64,000 nucleotides of DNA from Actinoalloteichus_B caeruleus (lineage in GTDB: Bacteria > Actinomycetota > Actinomycetes > Mycobacteriales > Pseudonocardiaceae), in assembly GCF_000718005.1 (NCBI RefSeq), contig NZ_JODV01000005.1. The stretch is one strand, 5' to 3'. The notes below the pieces were generated by a model that made no database searches, was not told where the DNA came from, and was given only the letters and a program-made list of their open reading frames with translations. Positions 44,501 through 51,066 of the stretch are shown here, piece after piece. Position 1 is the stretch's first letter. Every line of letters starts with the position of its first letter. The position numbers and the translations under genes are program-made.

Positions 44501-44869
44501 CTGGCGCTGGGGGAAGGCAGCCCGGGTGCCGCCAGGGCGTCCGCCGACGAGGTGCTGGCCCGCTTCACCCGCCCCTACGAACGTCCGATGATCTCGGTGG
44601 CCGCCGAGATCCACGCCGAGGTGGCGCTGCGAACGGGCGATCCGGCGGGAGCCGCCCGGCTGTTGGGCGTGTCGCACGCGCTGCGGGGGACCCTGGACGA
44701 GGGGAACCCCGACCTGCGCCGGGTGCGGGAGGGGGTGCGGGCCGCGTTGGGGGACGACGAGTGGCACCACCACTTCTGGTCGACGGCCAGCCTCGGCCAG
44801 GCGAAGGCCGAGGAGGTGCTGCGGGCCGGGAGGTCGGGGTCGTTGCCCGACGCTCCCGGCCTCGGCTGA
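41549..44869 (+). CDS. AfsR/SARP-type transcriptional regulator with NB-ARC ATPase and TPR-like domains
   Basis: 1106 residues. N-terminal winged-helix OmpR-type DNA-binding domain (1-95), bacterial transcriptional activation (BTAD) domain (~100-245), a STAND/NB-ARC ATPase with P-loop GPGGAGKTR (~308-316), Walker B-like LLVLDNCEHLVD and GLPLPIELAAARL, then a long helical-repeat C-terminus (~600-1106). Such proteins activate secondary-metabolite or export genes after ATP-driven assembly. The start ATG 41549 is 13 nt after CAGGCT, possibly leaderless. It converges (14-bp gap) on a DrrAB-type exporter, a likely but unproven target. Confidence 0.9.
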   Translation: MRVAMLGTLEVRTGDGGVAEIGGRLLRVLLVRLALDVGRSVPVDTLLTDLWAGDPPAGGANAVQTLVARLRRSLRPHGAAEAIRSGGGGYWLDLDPSDVDIPRAERLAARGRSAARAGETAGAARSLTEALSCWRGRPLADLPPLPFVEEARHQLVESHLTLTEDWAEARSALGDFAEVVRGLEPLVREWPLRERLAGALIEALAAVGRLADALATYDRLRRALAEELGVDPSPALRGLHLRLLRSDRPSSETEREVSSAAGTRPELPPARRSRGGPRVPVTSFVGREAEFEVALELLDRSRLVTLVGPGGAGKTRMATELVGAIGTPAPSSGPDDQGDPGEAVFVELAPVGDPAELVDALVNALDVRKTALMPAQAGWRQPIVELVDVLASRPSLLVLDNCEHLVDAVAPLVADLLARCPRLRVLATSREALVVPGEALCQIGSLGVPDDRADDAEIRQSPAVRLFADRAAAVSHGFRLTDENVEAVADVCRRLDGLPLPIELAAARLRSMTLRQLVDRLDDRFRLLAAGARSALPRHRTLRAVVEWSWDLLLPQERVLARRLAVFANSATVESATEICAGEDLPADDIFYLLTSLVDKSLVDIVDDHAGRGRYRMLETVRAYAAERLRDAGEDGRLRATHARYHLRLAQWADRLLRGQDQLTAIAAVHAEHDNLHAALRWAVETCEADLALEFGIALGWYWWLFANEPEAAARIAEILRVADEADVEGTATDPAARAALRAMHAVLRATFAEAVGPDWGELHRACRETEAMLRYPVLIMIEPVLALYAGRPEAAHASLARASASPDAWARAITQLNRLLLLEIEGRFEDIRAAGDEVVRALTAVGDRWGTSRALFTQLVQQSLEGDHEAVLRTGERILALVTELGAEPDIVHVRVCMAQEKIRAGRLDEGEREIREQLAASLRAGRSSLEAGARCLLAQVHRHRGHHVQAREELARARSRLRVQRHELSQQFVGLVMLEEALLALGEGSPGAARASADEVLARFTRPYERPMISVAAEIHAEVALRTGDPAGAARLLGVSHALRGTLDEGNPDLRRVREGVRAALGDDEWHHHFWSTASLGQAKAEEVLRAGRSGSLPDAPGLG

Positions 44870-44883
44870 GGTACGGCGGGTGT

Positions 44884-45696
44884 TCAGCCGCGGCTGAGCC
44901 GCCGCCGGTAGGCCCAGGACGCCGCGGGGAACAGCACCAGCAGCAGGCCGGCCATCCACAGCAACGACGCCACCATCGGTCCGGCGACCTCCCCGCCGAT
45001 CATCAGCCCACGGGCGGTGTCCGAGAGCTGGGTGATGGGGCTGATGTTCACCCAGGCCTGGAGCCACCCTGGCATGGTCTCGGTGGGCGCGAAGATGTTG
45101 CTGCCGAACATCAGCGGCCAGATCACGACCATCGACATGCCCATCACGGCCTGCGGGCTGCGGACCAGCATCGCGAGCAGCACCGACAGCCAACAGATCG
45201 ACAGGCCGAACGCGATCACCAGCAGTACCGCGACCAGCACCGACACCGGGTCGGTCGTCGCCCGGAAACCGAGCAGCATCCCGAATCCCAGCAGCACCGC
45301 CAGGGAGACCGCGTACCGGACGATGTCTCCGAGAACCGCGCCCACCAGGGGAGCGGACCGGGCGATCGGCAGGCTGCGGAACCGGTCGAACACGCCCTTG
45401 GAGATGTCCTGGCTCAACGCGAACCCGGTGCCGAGGCTGGCGGTCAGGGCGATCATCACCATCAGCCCGGGCAGGACCAGCTGGAGGTAGGCGTCCGTGC
45501 TCCCCGCGATCGCCCCACCGAAGAGGTAGACGAACATCAGCAGCATCAGGATCGGCTGGAGGGTGACGTCGAGCAGGGTCTCCGGGGACTTCCGGATCTT
45601 GGCGACGCTGCGGCCGGCGAGGATCAGGCCGTGCCTGACCATGCTCCCGGGCCGGGAGCCGGAACGGGCGGGTGGGGACACGACGGCGGTGCTCAT
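44884..45696 (-). CDS. ABC-2 type permease, DrrB family
   Basis: 270 residues with six membrane helices, starting around residue 45. The family pattern is visible: DVTLQPILMLLMFVYLFGG, the loop DRFRSLPIARSAPLVGAVLGD and the final NISPITQLSDTARGL. It forms the channel of a drug or lipid exporter with the ATPase encoded just upstream; its ATG overlaps the ATPase stop by 4 bp. DrrAB pairs export daunorubicin or, in mycobacteria, lipids; substrate here unknown. Confidence 0.92.
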   Translation of the reverse strand: MSTAVVSPPARSGSRPGSMVRHGLILAGRSVAKIRKSPETLLDVTLQPILMLLMFVYLFGGAIAGSTDAYLQLVLPGLMVMIALTASLGTGFALSQDISKGVFDRFRSLPIARSAPLVGAVLGDIVRYAVSLAVLLGFGMLLGFRATTDPVSVLVAVLLVIAFGLSICWLSVLLAMLVRSPQAVMGMSMVVIWPLMFGSNIFAPTETMPGWLQAWVNISPITQLSDTARGLMIGGEVAGPMVASLLWMAGLLLVLFPAASWAYRRRLSRG

Positions 45697-46676
45697 GCCA
45701 GGTTTCCTTCCTTGACCGGTTCCTCGGTGATCTCCTCGGGCCCGGTCGTCCTCCCGGTCAGCGCCAGGAACACGTCGTCGAGGCTCGGCAGGCGCAGGGC
45801 CAGCTCGTCGGCGACCACCCCGGCGGCGTCGAGCCTGCGGACCAGCGTCGACAGCACGACGGGGTCCTCCACCGGCACCGTGAGGAGGTTGCTCTCCTCG
45901 TCACGGTGCGGCGCCCGACCGACGAGGTCGGTCAGGATGCCAGCGACGGTGTCCAGGTCGGCTGGCAGGCTCGTGCGCACCTGGAGGGACTGGCCCCCCG
46001 TCCTCCGCTTGAGCTCGTCCGCCCGCCCCTCCGCGACCACCCGGCCCTGGTCGATGACGGTGATCCGGTCGGCGAGCCGGTCAGCCTCCTCCAGGTACTG
46101 CGTGGTCAGCAGCACGGTCACCCCCTCGTCCGCCAGCGAACGGACCATCGACCAGACCTGGTTGCGGCTGTGGGGGTCGAGGCCGGTGGTCGGCTCGTCC
46201 AGGAAGAGCACCTGGGGGCGGCCGACCAGGCTCGCCGCGAGGTCGAGCCGCCGGCGCATCCCACCCGAGTAGCCCTTGGCTGGCCGTCCGCCGGCGTCGG
46301 ACAGCTCGAACTGTTCCAGCAGTTCCTCCGCCCTGGCCCTCGCGGACCGCCGGTTCATGTCCAACAGGCGCCCGATGAGAGCGAGGTTCTCCAGGCCGGT
46401 CATCTCCTCGTCGAGCGCCGCGTACTGCCCGGTGAGGCCGATGATCTCCCGGACGCGGAGCGGTTGACGGCTGACGTCGAAGCCGCCGACCGACGCCTGC
46501 CCCCCGTCCAGGCGGAGCAGGGTCGCGAGAATCCGGACGGCGGTCGTCTTCCCCGCGCCGTTCGGCCCCAGCAGGCCCGCGATGCTGCCGGCGGGCACCG
46601 ACAGGTCGACCCCTGCGAGAGCGGTGTGCTCCCGGTACCGCTTCACCAGGCCTTCGGCCTGGATCGCATACGACAT
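45693..46676 (-). CDS. ABC transporter ATP-binding protein, DrrA family
   Basis: 327 residues. Walker A GPNGAGKTT, Q-loop IGLTGQYAALDEEMTGLENL (DrrA-type), signature GYSGGMRRRLDLAASLV, Walker B VLFLDEPTTGLDPHSRN and the H-loop position is Gln (TTQYLEEADRLADRI), as usual in DrrA. The C-terminal ~90 residues form the DrrA extension. ATG 46676, with GGGGAGGAAAG directly before, fixes the start. Overlaps the DrrB-like gene by 4 bp. Confidence 0.94.
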   Translation of the reverse strand: MSYAIQAEGLVKRYREHTALAGVDLSVPAGSIAGLLGPNGAGKTTAVRILATLLRLDGGQASVGGFDVSRQPLRVREIIGLTGQYAALDEEMTGLENLALIGRLLDMNRRSARARAEELLEQFELSDAGGRPAKGYSGGMRRRLDLAASLVGRPQVLFLDEPTTGLDPHSRNQVWSMVRSLADEGVTVLLTTQYLEEADRLADRITVIDQGRVVAEGRADELKRRTGGQSLQVRTSLPADLDTVAGILTDLVGRAPHRDEESNLLTVPVEDPVVLSTLVRRLDAAGVVADELALRLPSLDDVFLALTGRTTGPEEITEEPVKEGNLA

Positions 46677-47093
46677 GCTTTCCTCCCCTTGGGTGTTCGT
46701 CCGCCACCCTGCCCCCCGGAGCTGGCGGACCGCGCACAGCCCGCTGTCACCGTTCGTCCCCCTGCTGTGCGCAGCTACCCGGATGACTGGTGGATCTGAC
46801 CCGGCAGTCGTACACCGACGGCGACACGACTGGCTGGCCGTCACCCCGTGGGGGACGGCGTCAGGGGCGGGCGAGCGGGCGCGGCAGGACGAGCGGAGCG
46901 GTGCGTGAGGGCGGCGGTCGCCGCCCACACGGGTGGCGGTGGGCGCAGGCCACCCGCGTACCGGCCCTGATCGCCGTTCCACGCCGGGAACGCGGCCGAG
47001 TGGGAGGTCCGACGGGGACGCGGATGGCGGTCGCGGACCGGACCGGGCAGGGGGCGGCGACCTCGGCAGGGGAGACGTCGGGAGGCGTTCACC
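46677..47093. other. Gene-free stretch
   Basis: It holds the promoter region of the DrrAB operon. Open frames in it are GC-bias artefacts; no repeat, RNA gene or strong hairpin was recognised. Confidence 0.5.
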
Positions 47094-47924
47094 TCACCGC
47101 AGGAGGTCGTCGAGCGCCCGGAGGGTGTCGAGGGCCGGCCCGGGCAGCGACACGCCCCGGCCGTGCCGCACCTCCGCCTCCCGAGGGTTGACGCGCACCA
47201 GGGCACCCGTGGCCGCGCTCGCGAGTTCGGCCTGACGTCGAACGGTCGGAACGGCGGTGCCCGCTCCCACCTCCACGACGACGAGCCTTGCCCTCCGGAG
47301 CTCGCGCCGCCACCGCACGTACTCGGACATCACCGCCTCGGTCCGGGTGCCGAGCCAGGCGCCGTCCCCGAACATCAGGATGTTCGGGCGGGCCACCGCG
47401 CCGCAACGCGGGCAGGTCGGGAGCGGCGACGACGCGCGCATCGTCTCCGCGTCCACCGTGAGCCGGACATCGTCCGCCGGCCACACGTCCGGCCCGCAGG
47501 GAACACCGCACTGGAGGTGGTGGATCGAGCCGTGGCACTCGACGACCTCGTCCTCCGGAAACCCCGCCCGTTGGAACTGCCCGTCGACGTTGGAGGTGAA
47601 GACACGGACGCCCCCGAGCAGGTCCGCGCCCCAGGACCGCAGCACCCCGAAGCCCGCGTGCGGCAGGGTCGACCGGTACAGCTCGAGGCGGTGGCCGTAG
47701 AAGCCCCACGCCAGTTCCGGGTCGGCGTCGAAGTGGACCGGGTCGGCCAGCTCGACGAAGTTCACCCCGAGGCGGCGGTAGGGCGGGTAGGCACGCCAGA
47801 ACCCCTCGTCCCCCCGGAAGTCCGGGAGGCCGGAGTCGACGCCCATGCCCGCCCCGGCGCAGACCAGCAGCGCCTCGGCGCCGCGCAGGAGTTCGGCGGC
47901 GCGGTGCAGGTCGTCCTTCGTCAT
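47094..47924 (-). CDS. SIR2-family NAD-dependent deacylase (sirtuin-like)
   Basis: 276 residues. NAD-binding motif CAGAGMGVDSGLPDFRG at ~22-38, FTSNVDGQFQRAGF (TQN-like; NVD) and catalytic His in ECHGSIHHLQC. A zinc-type Cys set is visible (LQCGVPCG and CPRCG). The C-terminal GAGTAVPTVR and VRVNPREAE are typical of class II/III bacterial sirtuin-like proteins. The start ATG 47924 overlaps the stop of the upstream monooxygenase-like gene by 4 bp, so the two are co-translated. Substrate unknown. Confidence 0.88.
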   Translation of the reverse strand: MTKDDLHRAAELLRGAEALLVCAGAGMGVDSGLPDFRGDEGFWRAYPPYRRLGVNFVELADPVHFDADPELAWGFYGHRLELYRSTLPHAGFGVLRSWGADLLGGVRVFTSNVDGQFQRAGFPEDEVVECHGSIHHLQCGVPCGPDVWPADDVRLTVDAETMRASSPLPTCPRCGAVARPNILMFGDGAWLGTRTEAVMSEYVRWRRELRRARLVVVEVGAGTAVPTVRRQAELASAATGALVRVNPREAEVRHGRGVSLPGPALDTLRALDDLLR

Positions 47925-48238
47925 CCCTGCCCGGCGGAGGGTTCCACGTGCTGGACCACCTCGAACTCCAGGAGGTCCGCCCCGCTGGCGACCGGCTTCG
48001 CCCGTTCCCCGGAGTGCGCCTCCTTCGCCGGCCCCCCGGCCCAGGCCTGGAAGTCCTCCTCCGTCTCCCACCGGGTGTAGACGAAGTACCTGGTGTCCCC
48101 GCTGACCGGGCGGAGCAGCTCGAAGCCGAGGAAACCGGGAGCCTTCTCGACCGCGCCGGCCCTGGCGGCGAACCGCTTCTCCAGCTCCGGGCCGGCGCCC
48201 TCGGGAACCTCGATCGCGTTGATCTTCACGACTGCCAT
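47921..48238 (-). CDS. ABM-domain monooxygenase, heme-degrading (MhuD/IsdG-like) candidate
   Basis: 105 residues with the dimeric ferredoxin-like ABM fold: MAVVKINAIEVPEGAGPELE, FLGFELLRPVSGDTRYFVYT, WETEEDFQAW. Such proteins in actinobacteria are annotated as antibiotic biosynthesis or heme-degrading monooxygenases; the pattern N7, W (in RWET) and a possible heme His (EAHSGER) resembles MhuD/IsdG, but confirmation needs structure comparison. Overlaps the SIR2 gene by 4 bp. Confidence 0.78.
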   Translation of the reverse strand: MAVVKINAIEVPEGAGPELEKRFAARAGAVEKAPGFLGFELLRPVSGDTRYFVYTRWETEEDFQAWAGGPAKEAHSGERAKPVASGADLLEFEVVQHVEPSAGQG

Positions 48239-48324
48239 GCCACGACCGTACCGGGGAACCGGGCAGGTGACGGCGGATGTTCGGGGTCGGGCGCCCACCC
48301 GGCCGACGTCCCGGTGCCCGTCGG

Positions 48325-48852
48325 TCATCTCGCGAGGAGCGTCGAGACCTTCCCGGTGACCGTGTCGACGATCCCCACGCCGCTGACCCTGGCGTGGATC
48401 GCGGGCACCGGGCGCAGGGCGGCGAACCCGGCCACCAGCTGCTCGCCGGTGATCCCCATGGCCAGCGTGCAGTGCGGGACCCACGAACCGGGCAGGTAGT
48501 ACGCGGAGGGTTGCCGCACGCCACCGGCGAGCACGTCATGCACGGCGGAATGCACCGCGAGCAGTTCGACGTCCACCATCGCCCCGAGCATGAGCACGTC
48601 CTCGCTGGCCGTGAAGGTGCCCACGGTGTGCAGCCAGAGGTCGGGCAGGTGGATCCGGTCCAGTTCCCCGGCGAGCTCCCGGCGGATGGGCACTGGGAAC
48701 GCGGCCCCCATCGCCAGGGTCAGGTGCGGCCGGTGCTGCCCGTGGCCCAGCCGAGCGAGACTGGGCACCCCGGCCCGCTCCAAGCGTTCCCACAGCACCC
48801 GAACGGCCCGTTCGGCCTCGTCGTCGAAGTAGAACACCAGTGCCTCAGCCAC
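48325..48852 (-). CDS. 2'-5' RNA ligase-like 2H phosphoesterase
   Basis: 175 residues. Two HxTx motifs of the 2H superfamily, HLTLAMG (RPHLTL) and HCTLAMG (VPHCTL), lie about 85 residues apart, each at the end of a strand. The family (LigT/CPDase) acts on 2',3'-cyclic phosphate or 2'-5' bonds in RNA. The GTG start at 48852 gives VAEALVFYFDDEAE. The frame is open upstream but unconvincing. No RNA-repair partner is adjacent. Confidence 0.82.
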   Translation of the reverse strand: MAEALVFYFDDEAERAVRVLWERLERAGVPSLARLGHGQHRPHLTLAMGAAFPVPIRRELAGELDRIHLPDLWLHTVGTFTASEDVLMLGAMVDVELLAVHSAVHDVLAGGVRQPSAYYLPGSWVPHCTLAMGITGEQLVAGFAALRPVPAIHARVSGVGIVDTVTGKVSTLLAR

Positions 48853-48992
48853 GAGGCGCAGTGTGCCCCGGCGAGGCGGCCCCCGGTGGCCGGATCGGTG
48901 AATCCACCCGAACGGCGCGCGGGCACCCGGGGCGGCGGCGGGCGGCCGCTCACCCGCGTTCCCCGGTGGGACCAGGGCGACCGCGGAGGTCC

Positions 48993-49877
48993 TCAGCGCT
49001 CGCCTGGCAGCGCGAACAGGCCCTCGTCGGTCTGTTCCATCAACCCGTCGACGAGCAGGCTGTCCAGGCAGCGGTCCCGCTGGCCCGCGTCCGCCCACAC
49101 CAGGTCGAGCCGGTGCCGCTCGACGGGCCGGTCCGACCCGCGCACCACGTCGAGCAGCAGCCCCCGCACCTGGCGGTCGGTCCCGGCGAAGCGCTGCACG
49201 GGTTTCGCCGGTCCGCTGTAGGCGGGGCGGCCGGCCCGCTGCCAGGCGCAGTCGGACAGGACGGGGCAGTCGGCGCACCTCGGCGACCGCGCGGTGCACA
49301 CGATCGCGCCCAACTCCATCAACGCCGCCGAGTACCTGGCCGCCCTCGACTCGGTGGTGGGGAGCAACACCGCGACGTCCGCCAGGTCCCGTGTCGTCGA
49401 CGGAGGACCGGCGTCCGCCGCGCCGTGCACCGCCCTGGCGACCACCCGCCGGACGTTGGTGTCGACGACGGGGGTGCGTTGACCGTAGGCGAAAGCGGCG
49501 ACCGCCCGTGCGGTGTACGCGCCGATCCCGGGCAGCGCCAGCAGGACGTCCACGTCCGAGGGGACGACGTCGTCATGCCGTTCCGCGATCTCGGTGGCGG
49601 CCGCGTGCAGGCGCAACGCCCGCCTGGGGTAGCCGAGCTTGCCCCAGGCGCGGACGACCTCGCCCTGGGTCTCGGCCGCCAGGTCCGACGGGCGCGGCCA
49701 GCGCGCCATCCAGTTCAGCCAGACGGGTTCCACCCGGGACACCGGCGTCTGCTGGAGCATGATCTCGCTCACCAGGACGCCCCACGCGCTCGTGTCCGGA
49801 TCACGCCAGGGCAGGTCCCTGGCGTGGACGTCGAACCAGGCGAGGACGGTGTCCGGCGGCAGTTCTCGGCTTCTCAT
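48993..49877 (-). CDS. mutY: A/G-specific adenine glycosylase
   Basis: Removes adenine mispaired with 8-oxoguanine. 294 residues. Catalytic Glu38 in VSEIMLQQTPVSRV, HhH motif LPGIGAYTARAVAAFAYG, catalytic Asp in PVVDTNVRRV, and a [4Fe-4S] cluster C-x6-C-x2-C-x5-C (CTARSPRCADCPVLSDC). The C-terminal recognition domain is short, as in other actinobacteria. The start ATG 49877 was chosen; a far-upstream frame extension is antisense to the next gene. The neighbourhood (mutY near radA) matches mycobacteria. Confidence 0.95.
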   Translation of the reverse strand: MRSRELPPDTVLAWFDVHARDLPWRDPDTSAWGVLVSEIMLQQTPVSRVEPVWLNWMARWPRPSDLAAETQGEVVRAWGKLGYPRRALRLHAAATEIAERHDDVVPSDVDVLLALPGIGAYTARAVAAFAYGQRTPVVDTNVRRVVARAVHGAADAGPPSTTRDLADVAVLLPTTESRAARYSAALMELGAIVCTARSPRCADCPVLSDCAWQRAGRPAYSGPAKPVQRFAGTDRQVRGLLLDVVRGSDRPVERHRLDLVWADAGQRDRCLDSLLVDGLMEQTDEGLFALPGER

Positions 49878-50081
49878 GACGGTCTGATCCTGGCAGTGCG
49901 TCCGCGCGGGGACGACGCGGGGTGGTGGCCGGCGGCCCCACACCCCACGGGTCCCGGGGGGTCGGCGCCCCACGGAGGGCCCTCGCCGGAACGGGGTTGA
50001 GTTCGACCACCCCGAAAACGGGTCATGCGACACGCGTGGCTGAACGAAAGGCCATTGCTCCACCTGGAGTAGTGATCGGGT

Positions 50082-50087
50082 TACCGT
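50082..50087 (+). promoter_or_regulatory. -10 box (leaderless) of the membrane-anchored protein gene
   Basis: TACCGT starts 13 nt before GTG 50095. Confidence 0.5.
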
Positions 50088-50094
50088 CGGACGC

Positions 50095-50829
50095 GTGATC
50101 CAACCGACCGGCCCGCTGCCCCCCACCGTGTACTGGCGACGTCGCCTGGTCGCACTCGGTGGTGCGATCCTGGTCGTGGTCCTGGCGCTCTGGGCGGTGG
50201 CCGCCGCCTCCGGCGGCGAGGACACCGACCGGGCCGCGTCACACGAGGAGGCCCCGGTGAACCCGCCCGGCCACCCGCCGCCCTCCCCGGATGCCGGTCC
50301 CGGCCCGGCCACCAGCACCCCGTCAAGCCGTCCCGCCGGGTCCGAGGACCCGGCGGAGGACGGCGCCCCCGGTTCCGCCCGTCCCGGGACCAGCGGGGCC
50401 CCGGCGTCTTCCTCGGCCCCACCGGGACCCCCACCGGTGTGCCCAGACGAGGCGATCTCCGTGCGGGCGTCGAGCTCCGGACCCGAGCACCGGGTCGGGC
50501 AACGACCGGTCCTGAGCCTCCTCGTCACCAACGAGGGGACCGAGCCGTGCGCGAGGGACGTCAACCGGGAGCTGCGCGAACTGACCGTCACCACGGCGGA
50601 CCAGCGGACCGTCCTGTGGTCCAGCAACCACTGCTACTCGGCGGACCAGCCAGAGGTGCCCGTGCTCGACCCCGGCGAGGAGCTGAACTTCGAGATCACC
50701 TGGGCGGGCAGGACCTCGGAACCAGGGTGTCCCACCGACCGGCAGCAGGTGCCGGCGGGGGATTACCTCCTGGTCCCCAGGCTGGGCGAGCTCGTCGGCG
50801 AACCGGTCCAGTTCCGGCTCCTGCCCTGA
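50095..50829 (+). CDS. Membrane-anchored extracytoplasmic protein of unknown function
   Basis: 244 residues. One N-terminal membrane helix (~18-40) is followed by a Pro/Ser/Gly-rich linker (~45-115) and a folded beta-rich domain (~118-244) with three Cys pairs possible (VCPDEA, EPCARD, NHCYS, EPGCP). The domain pattern (VLSLLVTNEGTEPCARDV, VLDPGEELNFEITWAG) resembles BsuPI/DUF4232-like Ig-fold domains. It occupies the position of the M. tuberculosis Rv3587c-type membrane protein near mutY. GTG 50095 is probably leaderless. Confidence 0.7.
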   Translation: MIQPTGPLPPTVYWRRRLVALGGAILVVVLALWAVAAASGGEDTDRAASHEEAPVNPPGHPPPSPDAGPGPATSTPSSRPAGSEDPAEDGAPGSARPGTSGAPASSSAPPGPPPVCPDEAISVRASSSGPEHRVGQRPVLSLLVTNEGTEPCARDVNRELRELTVTTADQRTVLWSSNHCYSADQPEVPVLDPGEELNFEITWAGRTSEPGCPTDRQQVPAGDYLLVPRLGELVGEPVQFRLLP

Positions 50830-51066
50830 CCGGGCGGCCGGTGTCCCGCCAGCCCTCCGACCGTCGGCCCAGCTCGCCAGGCCGCCCGTCGACCGCGCAT
50901 AACTCCGCAGGTCACGGCGTTGTGTGCTTTTCGCATGCGGAAGCTAACGAGCCGAACACCGTTCAGCGTCTTTTCGCTCCCCACGCCGGTCGCGCACCGT
51001 CACGCGCGCTAGCTTCGCGACTATGTCGCCCAGCCGGGGAAGCGCCCCTGAACCGGGCCGGACACG

